Shown here in pieces: positions 15,726-23,208 of a stretch of DNA of 32,176 nucleotides (its first letter is position 1; each line of letters begins with the position of its first letter). The stretch covers positions 1 to 32,176 of the forward strand of contig NZ_JAKFWS010000029.1 of NCBI RefSeq assembly GCF_021731785.1. The letters are read 5' to 3'. The notes below the pieces were generated by a model that was not told the origin of the DNA, ran no database searches, and worked only from the letters and a program-made list of their open reading frames with translations. The DNA is from Methylocystis sp. GTDB taxonomy: Bacteria; Pseudomonadota; Alphaproteobacteria; Rhizobiales; Beijerinckiaceae. The translations under genes and the position numbers were made by a program.

Positions 15726-16688
15726 ATGGACGATACCCTGCGTAATGTCATTGTGGCCAAGAAGACCGACGAGGCCCACAATATGGCCTCGTTCGAACTG
15801 GTCGATCCCGCCGGCGCCGATCTGCCTGCCTTCTCGGCTGGCGCGCATGTCGACGTGACTGTTCCTGGCGGCCTGGTGCGCCAATATTCCTTATGCAACA
15901 GCGCGACGGAACGCCATCGCTACGTCATTGGCGTATGGAACGACGCCAACAGCCGCGGCGGCTCCAAAGCGCTGCATGTGCAGGTGAACGTCGGCGATAC
16001 GCTGCAGGTGGGCGCGCCGAGAAATCGGTTTCGCGTGCCGCGGCAAATCAAGCGCGCGATATTGATGGCGCGGGGCATCGGCGTGACGCCGATCCTGAGC
16101 GTCGCCGATCATCTTAAGCGCCAGGACGTGCCCTTCGAGTTGCACTACGTCTATGCGATGATGTCGCCGGGTTCGTTCGGCGAGATGATCGCCGCATCTA
16201 ATTTCGCTGAGAACGTGGAGTATTATTACGAGTCCAGCGAGTTGAACAAACTGCTCAACCCTGCGGCGATTTTGGCGGATCGGCCTGAGGAGACGCAACT
16301 CTTTATCTGTGGCGTCGATTGGTGGCAGGATCCCATCATCAACATCGCCGAGCAGAAAGGCTGGTCCAAGGAACGCATCCATGTCGAGCGCTTCACGGCG
16401 AAAGTGCCGCCGGCGGCGCTCGACAAAGTCTTCGAAGTCAAGATCGCCAGCACGGGCGCCATCTATAAAGTCCCCGGCGACAAGACGGTCACGGCTTTTC
16501 TCGAGGAGCAGGGCGTGAAGATTCCCACTTCCTGCGAGCAGGGCATGTGCGGGGCCTGCAAGATCAAGGTCATCGAAGGCGAAGCCGATCATCGCGACAA
16601 GCGCCTCTCTGACGAAGAGAAGGCGGAAGGCTATTTTCTGGCCTGCGTGTCGCGCGCCAAGAGTGATCTGCTGGTGCTCAATTTGTAA
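15726..16688 (+). CDS. Phthalate dioxygenase reductase/VanB-type NAD(P)H:FMN:[2Fe-2S] oxidoreductase
   Basis: The protein has 320 residues. It moves electrons from NAD(P)H through flavin to a plant-type [2Fe-2S] cluster and on to a protein partner. Domains in order are flavin binding (about 1-105, RQYSLCN at 52-58), NAD(P) binding (about 110-230, ARGIGVTPILSV) and a C-terminal ferredoxin with C270, C275, C278 and C307 (SCEQGMCGACK, LACVSRA). The order matches PDR/VanB, not FNR. The start at 15726 is the family N-terminus; the frame extends upstream without support. No terminal oxygenase lies beside it. It may serve the Rieske ferredoxin at 9905 or the SagB-like protein (inference). Confidence 0.92.
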   Translation: MDDTLRNVIVAKKTDEAHNMASFELVDPAGADLPAFSAGAHVDVTVPGGLVRQYSLCNSATERHRYVIGVWNDANSRGGSKALHVQVNVGDTLQVGAPRNRFRVPRQIKRAILMARGIGVTPILSVADHLKRQDVPFELHYVYAMMSPGSFGEMIAASNFAENVEYYYESSELNKLLNPAAILADRPEETQLFICGVDWWQDPIINIAEQKGWSKERIHVERFTAKVPPAALDKVFEVKIASTGAIYKVPGDKTVTAFLEEQGVKIPTSCEQGMCGACKIKVIEGEADHRDKRLSDEEKAEGYFLACVSRAKSDLLVLNL

Positions 16689-17058
16689 GCGTTGCCCGTT
16701 AACTGCGACTGAGACGACTCGCCTGAGGACGCGCGCGAAGTTCGACAGCCCGCCTCTTGCAGAGAATATTAGCCGCCGCTCTTGGTAGCGTCGCCTGACA
16801 GGCTTTCGGATTGCTTTGTCGCGTAACGCGTTCTGAGCAATCTCCCTTAATCGTGCGAGATCACCATCCGTTAGCGGCTCGAAACGGCGCTCGGAGTCCA
16901 TGTTTTTTCAAGAACGCGATTCGCGGTGCAATTTGTTCGAGACTCTGGCTGAGCGGAACGCCGTCGCCCGTGAATTTGTTCGGTCGCAATTATCGACTTG
17001 CTATTTGCCGCTGATAGGCAAAGATCAGGCTTTCGCCACCCTGACAGGGAAGTCTTAG
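16689..17058. other. 370-base intergenic stretch with a possible antisense gene remnant
   Basis: No convincing intact gene is present. On the - strand an ATG at 16899-16901 opens MDSERRFEPLTDGDLARLRE, whose composition looks protein-like for about 50 codons before the frame runs on antisense through the reductase gene. It could be the decayed start of a lost gene. The + strand holds the ribosome site AGGGAAG (17046-17052) of the next gene. No clear terminator follows the reductase. Confidence 0.4.
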
Positions 17059-17637
17059 ATGCAGCGCCAGTTTGACTCTTTCGTTTCAGTCGCTCCCGAC
17101 GTCCTCGCCGTTCATTGGGGCTGGGTCATCGCCCTTGGCATACTGGTTGGAGCGCTTGGAATCCTCGCAATCATCCGAGCCAGGATGGCGACCTTCATCG
17201 CGGTCGGCTTTCTTGGCGTTCTGCTCGTCGTCAGCGCGGTTTCCGTCCTGATATTCGCCTTTACGACGGCAGGCTTATGGACGGACTTCTTCGTCCACGT
17301 CGTCTGGGCGGTGCTTCTGGCGATCGTCGGAATCATGCTGCTGACGCGCCCGGCGATCAGCGCCGAAGCGATCACGTTGCTGATCGCGTTCTATTTCATC
17401 GCCGAAGGCGTGCTGATCATCGGCTTCGCGCTAACCTCTCACATCGACGGGCTCTGGATGTATCTGCTTCAGGGCGGCGTCGCGCTCGTGCTCGGCGCGC
17501 TTTTGCTGACCGGCTGGCCGTTCACCGGGCTTTGGGCGATCGGCACCTTCCTGGGCATCGATCTGCTGTTCAAGGGGTGGGGCATCATCGCGCTCGGCTT
17601 CGCCCTTCGCGCGATCTCCGAGGGCAATTTGCTTTAG
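17059..17637 (+). CDS. HdeD/DUF308-like integral membrane protein
   Basis: The protein has 192 residues. About six hydrophobic helices are visible in three pairs, for example WGWVIALGILVGALGILAII, FLGVLLVVSAVSVLIFAF, VVWAVLLAIVGIMLL, AITLLIAFYFIAEGVLIIGF, LLQGGVALVLGALLL and FLGIDLLFKGWGIIALGFAL. The repeated helix-pair layout and the GxDLLFKGW segment fit the HdeD/DUF308 family, linked in enterobacteria to acid resistance. The role here is unknown. AGGGAAG lies 6 bases upstream of the ATG. It stands alone, with an intergenic repeat downstream. Confidence 0.85.
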   Translation: MQRQFDSFVSVAPDVLAVHWGWVIALGILVGALGILAIIRARMATFIAVGFLGVLLVVSAVSVLIFAFTTAGLWTDFFVHVVWAVLLAIVGIMLLTRPAISAEAITLLIAFYFIAEGVLIIGFALTSHIDGLWMYLLQGGVALVLGALLLTGWPFTGLWAIGTFLGIDLLFKGWGIIALGFALRAISEGNLL

Positions 17638-17649
17638 GCTCGCAATGGC

Positions 17650-17760
17650 TCGGATGTCATTCCCGATCCGCGGGAATCCAGCGTAGAACAAGCATCATGA
17701 AAGTTGCTCTGGATTCCCGGTCAGGCCTTCGGCCTGCCGGGAATGACGGCGTCCGAGCGA
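17650..17760. repeat. Multi-hairpin palindromic intergenic repeat
   Basis: GTCATTCCCG (17656-17665) pairs with CGGGAATGAC (17738-17747), with CTCGGA/TCCGAG flanks. Inside it ATTCCCG and CGGGAAT form a small hairpin (17659-17677), GGGAATCCAG (17672-17681) pairs with CTGGATTCCC (17709-17718), and AGGCC-TTC-GGCCT forms a tight loop. Elements of the pattern TCATTCCCG...TGGATTCCCGG...CGGGAATGAC are widespread in proteobacterial intergenic DNA. It lies at the convergent junction after the HdeD-like gene. Confidence 0.75.
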
Positions 17761-17803
17761 ACGGATCAGCCAGAATTCTGTCACAGGCCTGCGATGAGCC
17801 CGC

Positions 17804-18010
17804 TCAATCGACGCCGCCGGCGGGATTGGCGAGCCAGTAGACCACGCAAAAAGCGGCCGTGATCAGGCCGGAGCCGAAAAAGGCGCCCGCCATGCGCTCG
17901 TCGGGAATGGCGTAGCTGGCGACCGACATCAGCAGTCCGAAGATCGCGACATAGATCGGCCGCGGGTCGCGGTCCGGCGGCCTGTCCACAAGCCTTCGTC
18001 GCCAACTCAT
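17804..18010 (-). CDS. Small two-helix membrane protein of unknown function
   Basis: The protein has 68 residues. A basic N-terminus (MSWRRRLVDRPPDRDPRP) is followed by IYVAIFGLLMSVASYAI and MAGAFFGSGLITAAFCVVYWL, two likely transmembrane segments. The frame is open much further upstream but only by reading through the tRNA gene, so the ATG at 18008-18010 is preferred; GGGGCGGG lies just upstream. It sits 46 bases downstream of tRNA-His on the same strand. No family is recognised. Confidence 0.6.
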   Translation of the reverse strand: MSWRRRLVDRPPDRDPRPIYVAIFGLLMSVASYAIPDERMAGAFFGSGLITAAFCVVYWLANPAGGVD

Positions 18011-18056
18011 AGTCCCGCCCCATGCTCCGCCGCAATATTTGCCGGCGCCAAGAACA

Positions 18057-18133
18057 TGGTACCGCCACCCCGGCTCGAACGGGGGACCCCCAGATCCACA
18101 ATCTGGTGCTCTAACCAACTGAGCTATGGCGGC
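18057..18133 (-). tRNA. tRNA-His (GTG)
   Basis: The gene is 77 bases including encoded CCA. The acceptor arm GCCGCCA/TGGCGGT, D arm GCTC...GAGC, anticodon arm CCAGA-TTGTGGA-TCTGG (anticodon GTG) and T arm CCCCG-TTCGAGC-CGGGG all form. There is no encoded C73; the discriminator is A73 and the first pair is G1:U72. This is the known alphaproteobacterial form of tRNA-His, which lacks the otherwise universal G-1:C73 identity pair. Confidence 0.97.
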
Positions 18134-18192
18134 GTTTAGCGGCGCGAACCTAAAAGCATGCGTGCGCGATTGCAAGCCTCTGCGGGGGCCGG

Positions 18193-18756
18193 TCAAGCGT
18201 CGCCGGGCGCGCAGTTTAAGTCCGCCAGAGCGCGTTCGCCGAGCCTGACGAGCGCGGCGCGCAGGCCCTCGTCGGCGACGCCTTCGGTCGCCTTGATGGC
18301 GCGGGCGCGGGCGGCGGCGTCTGATCCAGGAGAGCGGCCTCGGCTCGGCCGCGGCGCCGACGCAGGGCGCAATTTTTCCTGCCGCAGCGCGATCCGCGCC
18401 ACGCAACGCCAGCCAAGATGCGCATTCACCCGGTCGATGATGATCGGCGCGAGATGCTGCGCTTCGAGTCCGAACCCCGGGTCAACCCGCAGCACCAGCG
18501 TCGCCGGCTCCCGAGGCGTCTTTTCGCGGCGTTTTGCGGCCGCCGGATCGTTCGACTTGCCCCGCGCTCGCGGCGGCCACTGCAGAGTCGCGGGTTCGCA
18601 GATGCGCGCGATTCGCGCGCCGACGATCTCGCTCCAGCACAGCAGTAGCGAAGCTTCGCCAAAGCCGCGCGCGGCGATGAGCGGGTCAAGTTCGCGCGAG
18701 ACGTAATCCCCGAGCGAACGCGCTCTGAAGCCTTTGGCGCGCGAAGCAGCGCTCAT
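18193..18756 (-). CDS. DUF721 (DciA-like) protein
   Basis: The protein has 187 residues. The N-terminal half shows the DUF721 pattern SLGDYVSRELDPLIAARGF followed by ASLLLCWSEIVGARIARICEP and, after a charged insert, ATLVLRVDPGFGLEAQHL and IIDRVNAHLGWRCVARIAL. DciA proteins of this family load the DnaB helicase in many bacteria, but alphaproteobacterial DUF721 proteins are less well characterised. The basic, low-complexity linker (about 65-82) and long C-terminal tail are typical. The start is uncertain: ATG 18756 has a poor ribosome site, and in-frame starts exist upstream. It is divergent from mutY, a common neighbour. Confidence 0.8.
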   Translation of the reverse strand: MSAASRAKGFRARSLGDYVSRELDPLIAARGFGEASLLLCWSEIVGARIARICEPATLQWPPRARGKSNDPAAAKRREKTPREPATLVLRVDPGFGLEAQHLAPIIIDRVNAHLGWRCVARIALRQEKLRPASAPRPSRGRSPGSDAAARARAIKATEGVADEGLRAALVRLGERALADLNCAPGDA

Positions 18757-18844
18757 TGGACGTGCGGCGGAGCCGCCTCCTTGGGATTGGCGGCGAGGCC
18801 GCCTTCTTGCGAGGGCGAGGCTTCGCCCTCTATCAATCGTTCTC

Positions 18845-19906
18845 ATGATAAAGCCTTGCGCCAGATCGACCAAACCGGCTGAAGCGTTGCTCGCCTGGTA
18901 CGACGCCGAGCGGCGCGAGCTGCCTTGGCGTGCGCGGCGCGGCGAATCGCCGGACCCCTATAGGGTTTGGCTTTCTGAAATCATGTTGCAGCAGACGACC
19001 GTCGCGACGGTGAAACAGCACTACGAGGCGTTTCTGTCGCGCTGGGCGACGGTCGAGGATCTGGCGTGCGCGCCGCTCGATGACGTTCTCGCGCAATGGG
19101 CGGGTCTCGGCTACTACGCCCGCGCGCGCAATCTGCACGCCTGCGCGCGCGCAGTCGCGGATTCTCGCGCCGGATTTCCGCGCGAAGAGGCGGCGCTGCG
19201 GCGTCTGCCCGGCATCGGCCCCTATACGGCGGCGGCGATCTCGGCAATCGTCTTCGATCAGCCCTGCGTCGCAGTTGACGGCAATGTCGAGCGCGTCGTC
19301 GCCCGTTTCCACGCGATCGGCCAGCCGCCGCGCAAGGTCGCGCCGCTGATCCGCGAACGGGCGTCGGCGCTGATGAGCCGGGCGCGGCCCGGCGATTCCG
19401 TCCAGGCGCTGATGGAGCTCGGCGCGCTGATCTGCGTGCCACGCGCGCCCAATTGCGCCGCCTGTCCGCTTTCGTCCTCATGCGCGGCGCTGCGTCTGGG
19501 CGCGCCGGCCGACTATCCCGCGCGAGAATTAAGACCGCAAAAGCCCAGGCGCCGGGGCGCGATCTTTATCCTGCGGCGCGGCGACGAGGCGTTACTGCGC
19601 CGGCTGCCGCCGAGGGGACTTTTTGGCGGCATGAACGCCTTTCCGTCGACGCCGTTGACGCAGGATGTCCCGGCCGCCGAAGTCTCGCGTTTTGCGCCTT
19701 GCGCGGCGCGCTGGCGGGCGCTCGAGCAACCGGTGACGCATGTCTTCACCCATTTTGCGCTGGAAGCGACTGTGTTCGTCGCGCATACGCGCGCCAAATC
19801 GGCTCCTTCAGATTGCCGCTGGGCGGCGCGCGCCAATCTCGATAAAGAGGGATTGCCGACGCTCATGCGCAAGGCCGCCGCTCACGCCGGGCTTGTCGAC
19901 GCGTGA
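18845..19906 (+). CDS. mutY: A/G-specific adenine DNA glycosylase MutY
   Basis: The protein has 353 residues. It removes adenine mispaired with 8-oxoguanine. Catalytic Glu45 lies in SEIMLQQTTV, the helix-hairpin-helix is LPGIGPYTAAAI (121-132), catalytic Asp145 is in VDGNVERV, and the [4Fe-4S] ligands are C197-x6-C204-x2-C207-x5-C213. The C-terminal Nudix-like domain (about 230-350) that recognises 8-oxoG follows, with PVTHVFTHFAL as the substrate-loop region. The frame extends upstream, but ATG 18845 gives the family N-terminus. It lies 88 bases from the divergent DUF721 gene. Confidence 0.96.
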   Translation: MIKPCARSTKPAEALLAWYDAERRELPWRARRGESPDPYRVWLSEIMLQQTTVATVKQHYEAFLSRWATVEDLACAPLDDVLAQWAGLGYYARARNLHACARAVADSRAGFPREEAALRRLPGIGPYTAAAISAIVFDQPCVAVDGNVERVVARFHAIGQPPRKVAPLIRERASALMSRARPGDSVQALMELGALICVPRAPNCAACPLSSSCAALRLGAPADYPARELRPQKPRRRGAIFILRRGDEALLRRLPPRGLFGGMNAFPSTPLTQDVPAAEVSRFAPCAARWRALEQPVTHVFTHFALEATVFVAHTRAKSAPSDCRWAARANLDKEGLPTLMRKAAAHAGLVDA

Positions 19907-19931
19907 AAAAACCAAACGGCTGGAGGGAGCC

Positions 19932-20198
19932 ATGGCGCGACGCTCAAGCGGCTATGAAGTCGAGGTGACGGAGGGCGCGATTCGCGTGCGGCGCGCCGGA
20001 AGAACGCTCACCATTCCCGCCGCGGCGCCCGACGCCGAATCTGAGGAAGACGCCGACTTCGTAGTGCGTCTCGACGATCTCGATCATTGGGACCCGCCCG
20101 ACGACGAAACCCTGATTGAAATCGAGGAACTGCACAAAATCCTCGACGCCGTTGAAAAACAGCTCGAGAAACACGGTCTGAGCGTCGATTTCGATTAG
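19932..20198 (+). CDS. Imm74-like small protein
   Basis: The protein has 88 residues and is strongly acidic. The pattern VTEGAIRVRRAGRTLTIP, then DFVVRLDDLDHWDPPDDET and a C-terminal helix ending LEKHGLSVDFD, resembles the Imm74 immunity-protein family (T-R/E-G-x-I-x(4)-G-R-x(2)-I-P; WDPP-x-D; G-[IL]-x-V-[ED]-F). Such proteins are predicted to neutralise polymorphic toxins. No toxin gene is adjacent, so it is an orphan or has another role. GGAGGGA lies 6 bases before the ATG. It is 25 bases after mutY and convergent with glpK. Confidence 0.6.
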   Translation: MARRSSGYEVEVTEGAIRVRRAGRTLTIPAAAPDAESEEDADFVVRLDDLDHWDPPDDETLIEIEELHKILDAVEKQLEKHGLSVDFD

Positions 20199-20204
20199 CG
20201 GCGA

Positions 20205-21701
20205 TCAGACCGCCCAGCCGAGCGAACGCTCGACGGCCTTTTCCCAGGAAGAGACGAGACGCGCGCGCTCTTGCGGCGACATATCGGGCGCGAAGCGACG
20301 AGATTCGCGTGGATGCGCCGCTATATCGTCCAGACTTGCGTAGACCCCGATGGCGAGCCCCGCCGCATAGGCGGCGCCGACCGCGGTCAATTCCAGCTGG
20401 CGCGGCCGAATGACCGGCGCATCGATGATGTCGGCCTGAAACTGCATCAACAAATCATTCGCCGCCATCCCGCCGTCGACTTTGAGCGCGCCGATCTCGA
20501 CGCCGGCGTCAGCGACCATCGCCGCCAGCACTTCACGGGACTGAAAGGCCGCCGCTTCGAGCGCCGCCCGCGCGATATGGCCTTTGTTCGAATACCGCGT
20601 CAGTCCGGCGATGAGCCCGCGCGCGTCGCCCCGCCATCTCGGCGCGAACAGCCCGGAAAAGGCCGGCACGAAATAGACGTCGCCATTGTCGGGAACGCTT
20701 TTCGCGAGCGCCTCAATCTCGCTGCTCTCTTTTATGATCCCGAGATTGTCGCGCAGCCATTGCATCAGAGCGCCGGCGATCGCGATCGAGCCTTCGAGCG
20801 CGTAACAGGGTTTGGCGTCGCCGAGTTGGTAGGCCAGAGTCGTCAGCAAGCCGTTTTTCGAGACGCGCGGCGTCTCGCCGACGTTCATCAGCAGAAAGCA
20901 GCCAGTGCCATAAGTGTTCTTGGCGTCGCCAGCCTTGATGCAGGCCTGTCCGAGCAAGGCGGCATGCTGGTCGCCGAGCGCGCCGGCGAGCGGAACGCCG
21001 GCGAGCGCGCCGACGCATTCTCCATAGACTTCGCTTGAAGCGGATATTTTCGGCAGGCAGGCGGGCGGAATGTCGAAGATTCGCAGCAGCTCTTCGTCCC
21101 ATTCCAGGGTTTCAATGTTCATCAGCTGCGTGCGCGAGGCGTTGGTCGCGTCGACGATATGGCGGCCGCTGGCGGCGCCGCCCGTCAGATTCCAGATGAC
21201 CCAGGAATCGATCGTGCCGAAAAGCGCTGCGCCCTCGGTCGCGCGCGCACGTGCGCCGGGCGTTTCGTCGAGAAGCCAGGCGAGCTTGAGAGCGGAGAAA
21301 TAGGTCGCGAGCGGCAGGCCGGTCTTTGCGTGCACCATATCGCCGACGCCCAGCGCAGCGAGCCGGTCGACGGCGACCTGCGTGCGCGTATCCATCCAGA
21401 CGATCGCATTGTGAAGCGGCGCGCCGGTTGCGGCGTCCCATAGGACCGTCGTCTCGCGTTGGTTGGCGACGCCGACGGCTGAGAGGTCGCACGCCGAAAC
21501 CTTGGCCTTGGCGAGCGCCGCTTCGATCACGGCCTGCGCATTGCGCCAGATTTCGGCGGCGTCATGCTCGACCCAGCCGGGGCGGGGACAGATCTGGCGG
21601 TGCTCGCGCTGCGCCTGGGCGACGATGTCGCCTCCAGCGTCGATGAGGACAAATCGGGTGCTCGTCGTGCCCTGATCCAGCGCGCCCAAGAGTTTCGACA
21701 T
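20205..21701 (-). CDS. glpK: Glycerol kinase GlpK
   Basis: The protein has 498 residues, the standard length. It phosphorylates glycerol to sn-glycerol 3-phosphate with ATP. FGGY-family marks include the phosphate-binding [11 protein letters not shown] (9-19), [13 protein letters not shown], the WMDTRT segment, [43 protein letters not shown] and the C-terminal [25 protein letters not shown] precedes the ATG by 6 bases. No glpD, glpF or glpR is adjacent, so it appears to be a single-gene unit. Confidence 0.96.
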   Translation of the reverse strand: MSKLLGALDQGTTSTRFVLIDAGGDIVAQAQREHRQICPRPGWVEHDAAEIWRNAQAVIEAALAKAKVSACDLSAVGVANQRETTVLWDAATGAPLHNAIVWMDTRTQVAVDRLAALGVGDMVHAKTGLPLATYFSALKLAWLLDETPGARARATEGAALFGTIDSWVIWNLTGGAASGRHIVDATNASRTQLMNIETLEWDEELLRIFDIPPACLPKISASSEVYGECVGALAGVPLAGALGDQHAALLGQACIKAGDAKNTYGTGCFLLMNVGETPRVSKNGLLTTLAYQLGDAKPCYALEGSIAIAGALMQWLRDNLGIIKESSEIEALAKSVPDNGDVYFVPAFSGLFAPRWRGDARGLIAGLTRYSNKGHIARAALEAAAFQSREVLAAMVADAGVEIGALKVDGGMAANDLLMQFQADIIDAPVIRPRQLELTAVGAAYAAGLAIGVYASLDDIAAHPRESRRFAPDMSPQERARLVSSWEKAVERSLGWAV

Positions 21702-21797
21702 TCATAACCTTCTGATGAACGTAAGTTTCAGCCCTTGTTCAGCGCATGCGCTCTAGCCTGAAAATGGTTCCATCATTTCTCCTTGGAAGGATGCTCC

Positions 21798-22117
21798 ATG
21801 AGATCGGCAGCCGTCAAAACCCTGTCAGCGCCAGTCAAATCGGCCTTCGCCGGCCTCGTTTTCGTTCTCGCTTCGAGCGCGTTCGCGCCAGAGGCTGTTG
21901 CGCTGCCTGGGATTGATCGAGCGCCCGCCGGGCAGGCGGGGCAGAGCCTCCAGAAGGCGCGATGGGTCTGCGGACCATACCGTTGCTGGCGGCAGCCGGG
22001 CTACGGCTGGGGTCCGGCTACGGCTGGGGCGGCCCCCGCTGGGGCGGCGGTTGGGGAAGGCCATATTGGGGCCCGCACTACGGTTGGGGCGGAGGCTGGC
22101 GACGCCGCTACTGGTAA
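21798..22117 (+). pseudogene. Gly/Trp/Tyr-rich exported protein with a one-base frame disruption
   Basis: The ATG at 21798 follows TGGAAGGA. The product starts with a signal peptide (KSAFAGLVFVLASSAFAPEA-VA) and then WVCGPYRCWRQPGYGWGP. The frame then shifts at about 22011-22018: a neighbouring frame continues GYGWGGPRWGGGWGRPYWGP then HYGWGGGWRRRYW and ends at TAA 22115-22117. Adding one base restores a 106-residue protein typical of small secreted CGPYRCW/GW-rich proteins of Rhizobiales. The break lies at the junction of a tandem duplication (GGCTACGGCTGGGG twice), so slippage or a sequencing error is likely. Function unknown. Confidence 0.75.
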
Positions 22118-22142
22118 AGGCGCAGCTGCCCAAGAGCTTAGG

Positions 22143-22172
22143 GCCGCGGACAACATCCGCGGCTCATTTTTT
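22143..22172 (+). terminator. Rho-independent terminator
   Basis: GCCGCGGA (22143-22150) pairs with TCCGCGGC (22156-22163) over a 5-base loop, followed by TCATTTTTT. It lies 26 bases after the stop of the Gly/Trp-rich protein gene. Confidence 0.88.
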
Positions 22173-22328
22173 GTCCAACTCTTGCCGGCAACCTGATCCA
22201 TCCAAAATGAAATGGGGTGAACCGGCACGTTCCTTGCCATTCGTTAAGCAGCGGCGTGCTTTTGTCGAAAAGACGACACGCGAGGGTTGGCAAATTATGG
22301 GAAACGGTGTAACCTACTGATAGGAAAG

Positions 22329-22397
22329 GTAGTTTGCAATCTTTCCAAAGAAGAAAGTTTGCGCCCCTGTCCAAAAGTAGTTTGCAATCTTTCCAAA
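22329..22397 (+). promoter_or_regulatory. Triple tandem repeat with Irr-box (ICE)-like sites upstream of bfd-bfr
   Basis: TTTGCAATCTTTCCAAA occurs at 22333-22349 and again at 22381-22397, inside a 21-base perfect direct repeat (22329-22349, 22377-22397). A degenerate third unit, AGTTTGC...TCCAAAA, lies between them (22356-22376), giving a period near 24 bases. Both good copies match the Irr iron-control element pattern TTTRGAA-N3-TTCYAAA except at one base. The last copy ends 12 bases before the bfd start, so bound protein would block transcription or initiation. Confidence 0.6.
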
Positions 22398-22409
22398 CTA
22401 GGCTAAGCA

Positions 22410-22646
22410 ATGATCGTCTGTTCGTGCAACGTCCTGTCAGACCGCGATGTGCGCGATACCCTTGGGCCACGAGGCGACCGGCCTTCGGTTGCAGCAGTGT
22501 TCCGGCACATGGGTTGCGAGGCGAAATGCGGGCGTTGCGTGCGCAGCATCGTCGCCATCGTTGACCAGCACGCCGCCAGAGGACTGGATGAGTGCCCAGG
22601 TGACGGCGATTGTGAGGGCTGTCGCGCCGACGAACTGGCGGCCTAG
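22410..22646 (+). CDS. bfd: Bacterioferritin-associated ferredoxin Bfd
   Basis: The protein has 78 residues. Bfd is a [2Fe-2S] protein that binds bacterioferritin and reduces its iron core for release. Cluster cysteines are C4 and C6 (MIVCSCNVLSDRDV) and C40 and C43 (KCGRC). The DRDVRDTLG and AKCGRCVRSI segments fit the BFD-like fold. The C-terminus adds a Cys-rich tail (CPGDGDCEGC) beyond the usual domain. The start codon is close to the last repeat of the regulatory array and has only a weak ribosome site. It is followed 26 bases later by bfr. Confidence 0.93.
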   Translation: MIVCSCNVLSDRDVRDTLGPRGDRPSVAAVFRHMGCEAKCGRCVRSIVAIVDQHAARGLDECPGDGDCEGCRADELAA

Positions 22647-22672
22647 GTCTATTTCATGGAAAGGATGCGGAC

Positions 22673-23152
22673 ATGCGCGGTGACGCGAAGGTCATCGATT
22701 ATCTCAATCGCGGATTGCGCGCAGAATTGACGGCCGTCAATCAGTACTGGCTGCATTACCGCATCTTCCACAATTGGGGCTTTCTCGAACTCGCCAAGAA
22801 GTGGAAAGAAGAATCGATCGAGGAGATGCACCACGCGGATCATTTCGCGGAACGCATCTTGTTTCTCGAAGGCTTCCCGAATATGCAGGTGCTCGATCCC
22901 TTGCGCATCGGCCAGTCCGTTGAGGAAATCATCAAGGCGGATCTCGCCACAGAACTCGACGCCCGCAACCTCTATCTCGAAGCCGCAGCTTACAGCCTGT
23001 CGATCAACGATCGCGTTTCCGAGCAGCTTTTCGAGGGAGTGGTCAAGAGCGAGGAAAGGCACATCGACTTCCTCGAGACGCAGCTTGAGTTGATCAAGCA
23101 ACTCGGCGTGCAGCTCTACTCGCAAAAACACGTCGGCGAATTGCATTCCTGA
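22673..23152 (+). CDS. bfr: Bacterioferritin Bfr
   Basis: The protein has 159 residues, the standard length. Bfr is a 24-subunit, heme-containing iron store. All di-iron ferroxidase ligands are in their canonical places (E18, E51, H54, E94, E127, H130), and the heme-ligand Met52 is present in EEMHHADHF. GGAAAGGA at 22658-22665 fixes the start at MRGDAKVIDYLN. It forms an operon with bfd, so iron loading and release are co-controlled, probably through the Irr-like boxes upstream. Confidence 0.97.
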   Translation: MRGDAKVIDYLNRGLRAELTAVNQYWLHYRIFHNWGFLELAKKWKEESIEEMHHADHFAERILFLEGFPNMQVLDPLRIGQSVEEIIKADLATELDARNLYLEAAAYSLSINDRVSEQLFEGVVKSEERHIDFLETQLELIKQLGVQLYSQKHVGELHS

Positions 23153-23172
23153 CGCGCGGACAGCGCCATCGA

Positions 23173-23202
23173 CCGCCGCAGGCGCATTTAACCCTGCGGC
23201 GG
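23173..23202. terminator. GC-rich hairpin between convergent bfr and regulator genes
   Basis: CCGCCGCAGG (23173-23182) and CCTGCGGCGG (23193-23202) form a perfect 10-bp stem with a 10-base loop. There is no T tract on either side, so termination is plausible but unproven; it may simply stabilise both 3' ends. Confidence 0.45.
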
Positions 23203-23208
23203 CGAAGT

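Noticed and set aside
18134-18406. Protein extension of the 68-aa membrane protein across tRNA-His
   Set aside because: It contains the translated tRNA (AIAQLVRAPDCGSGG), a well-known artefact.
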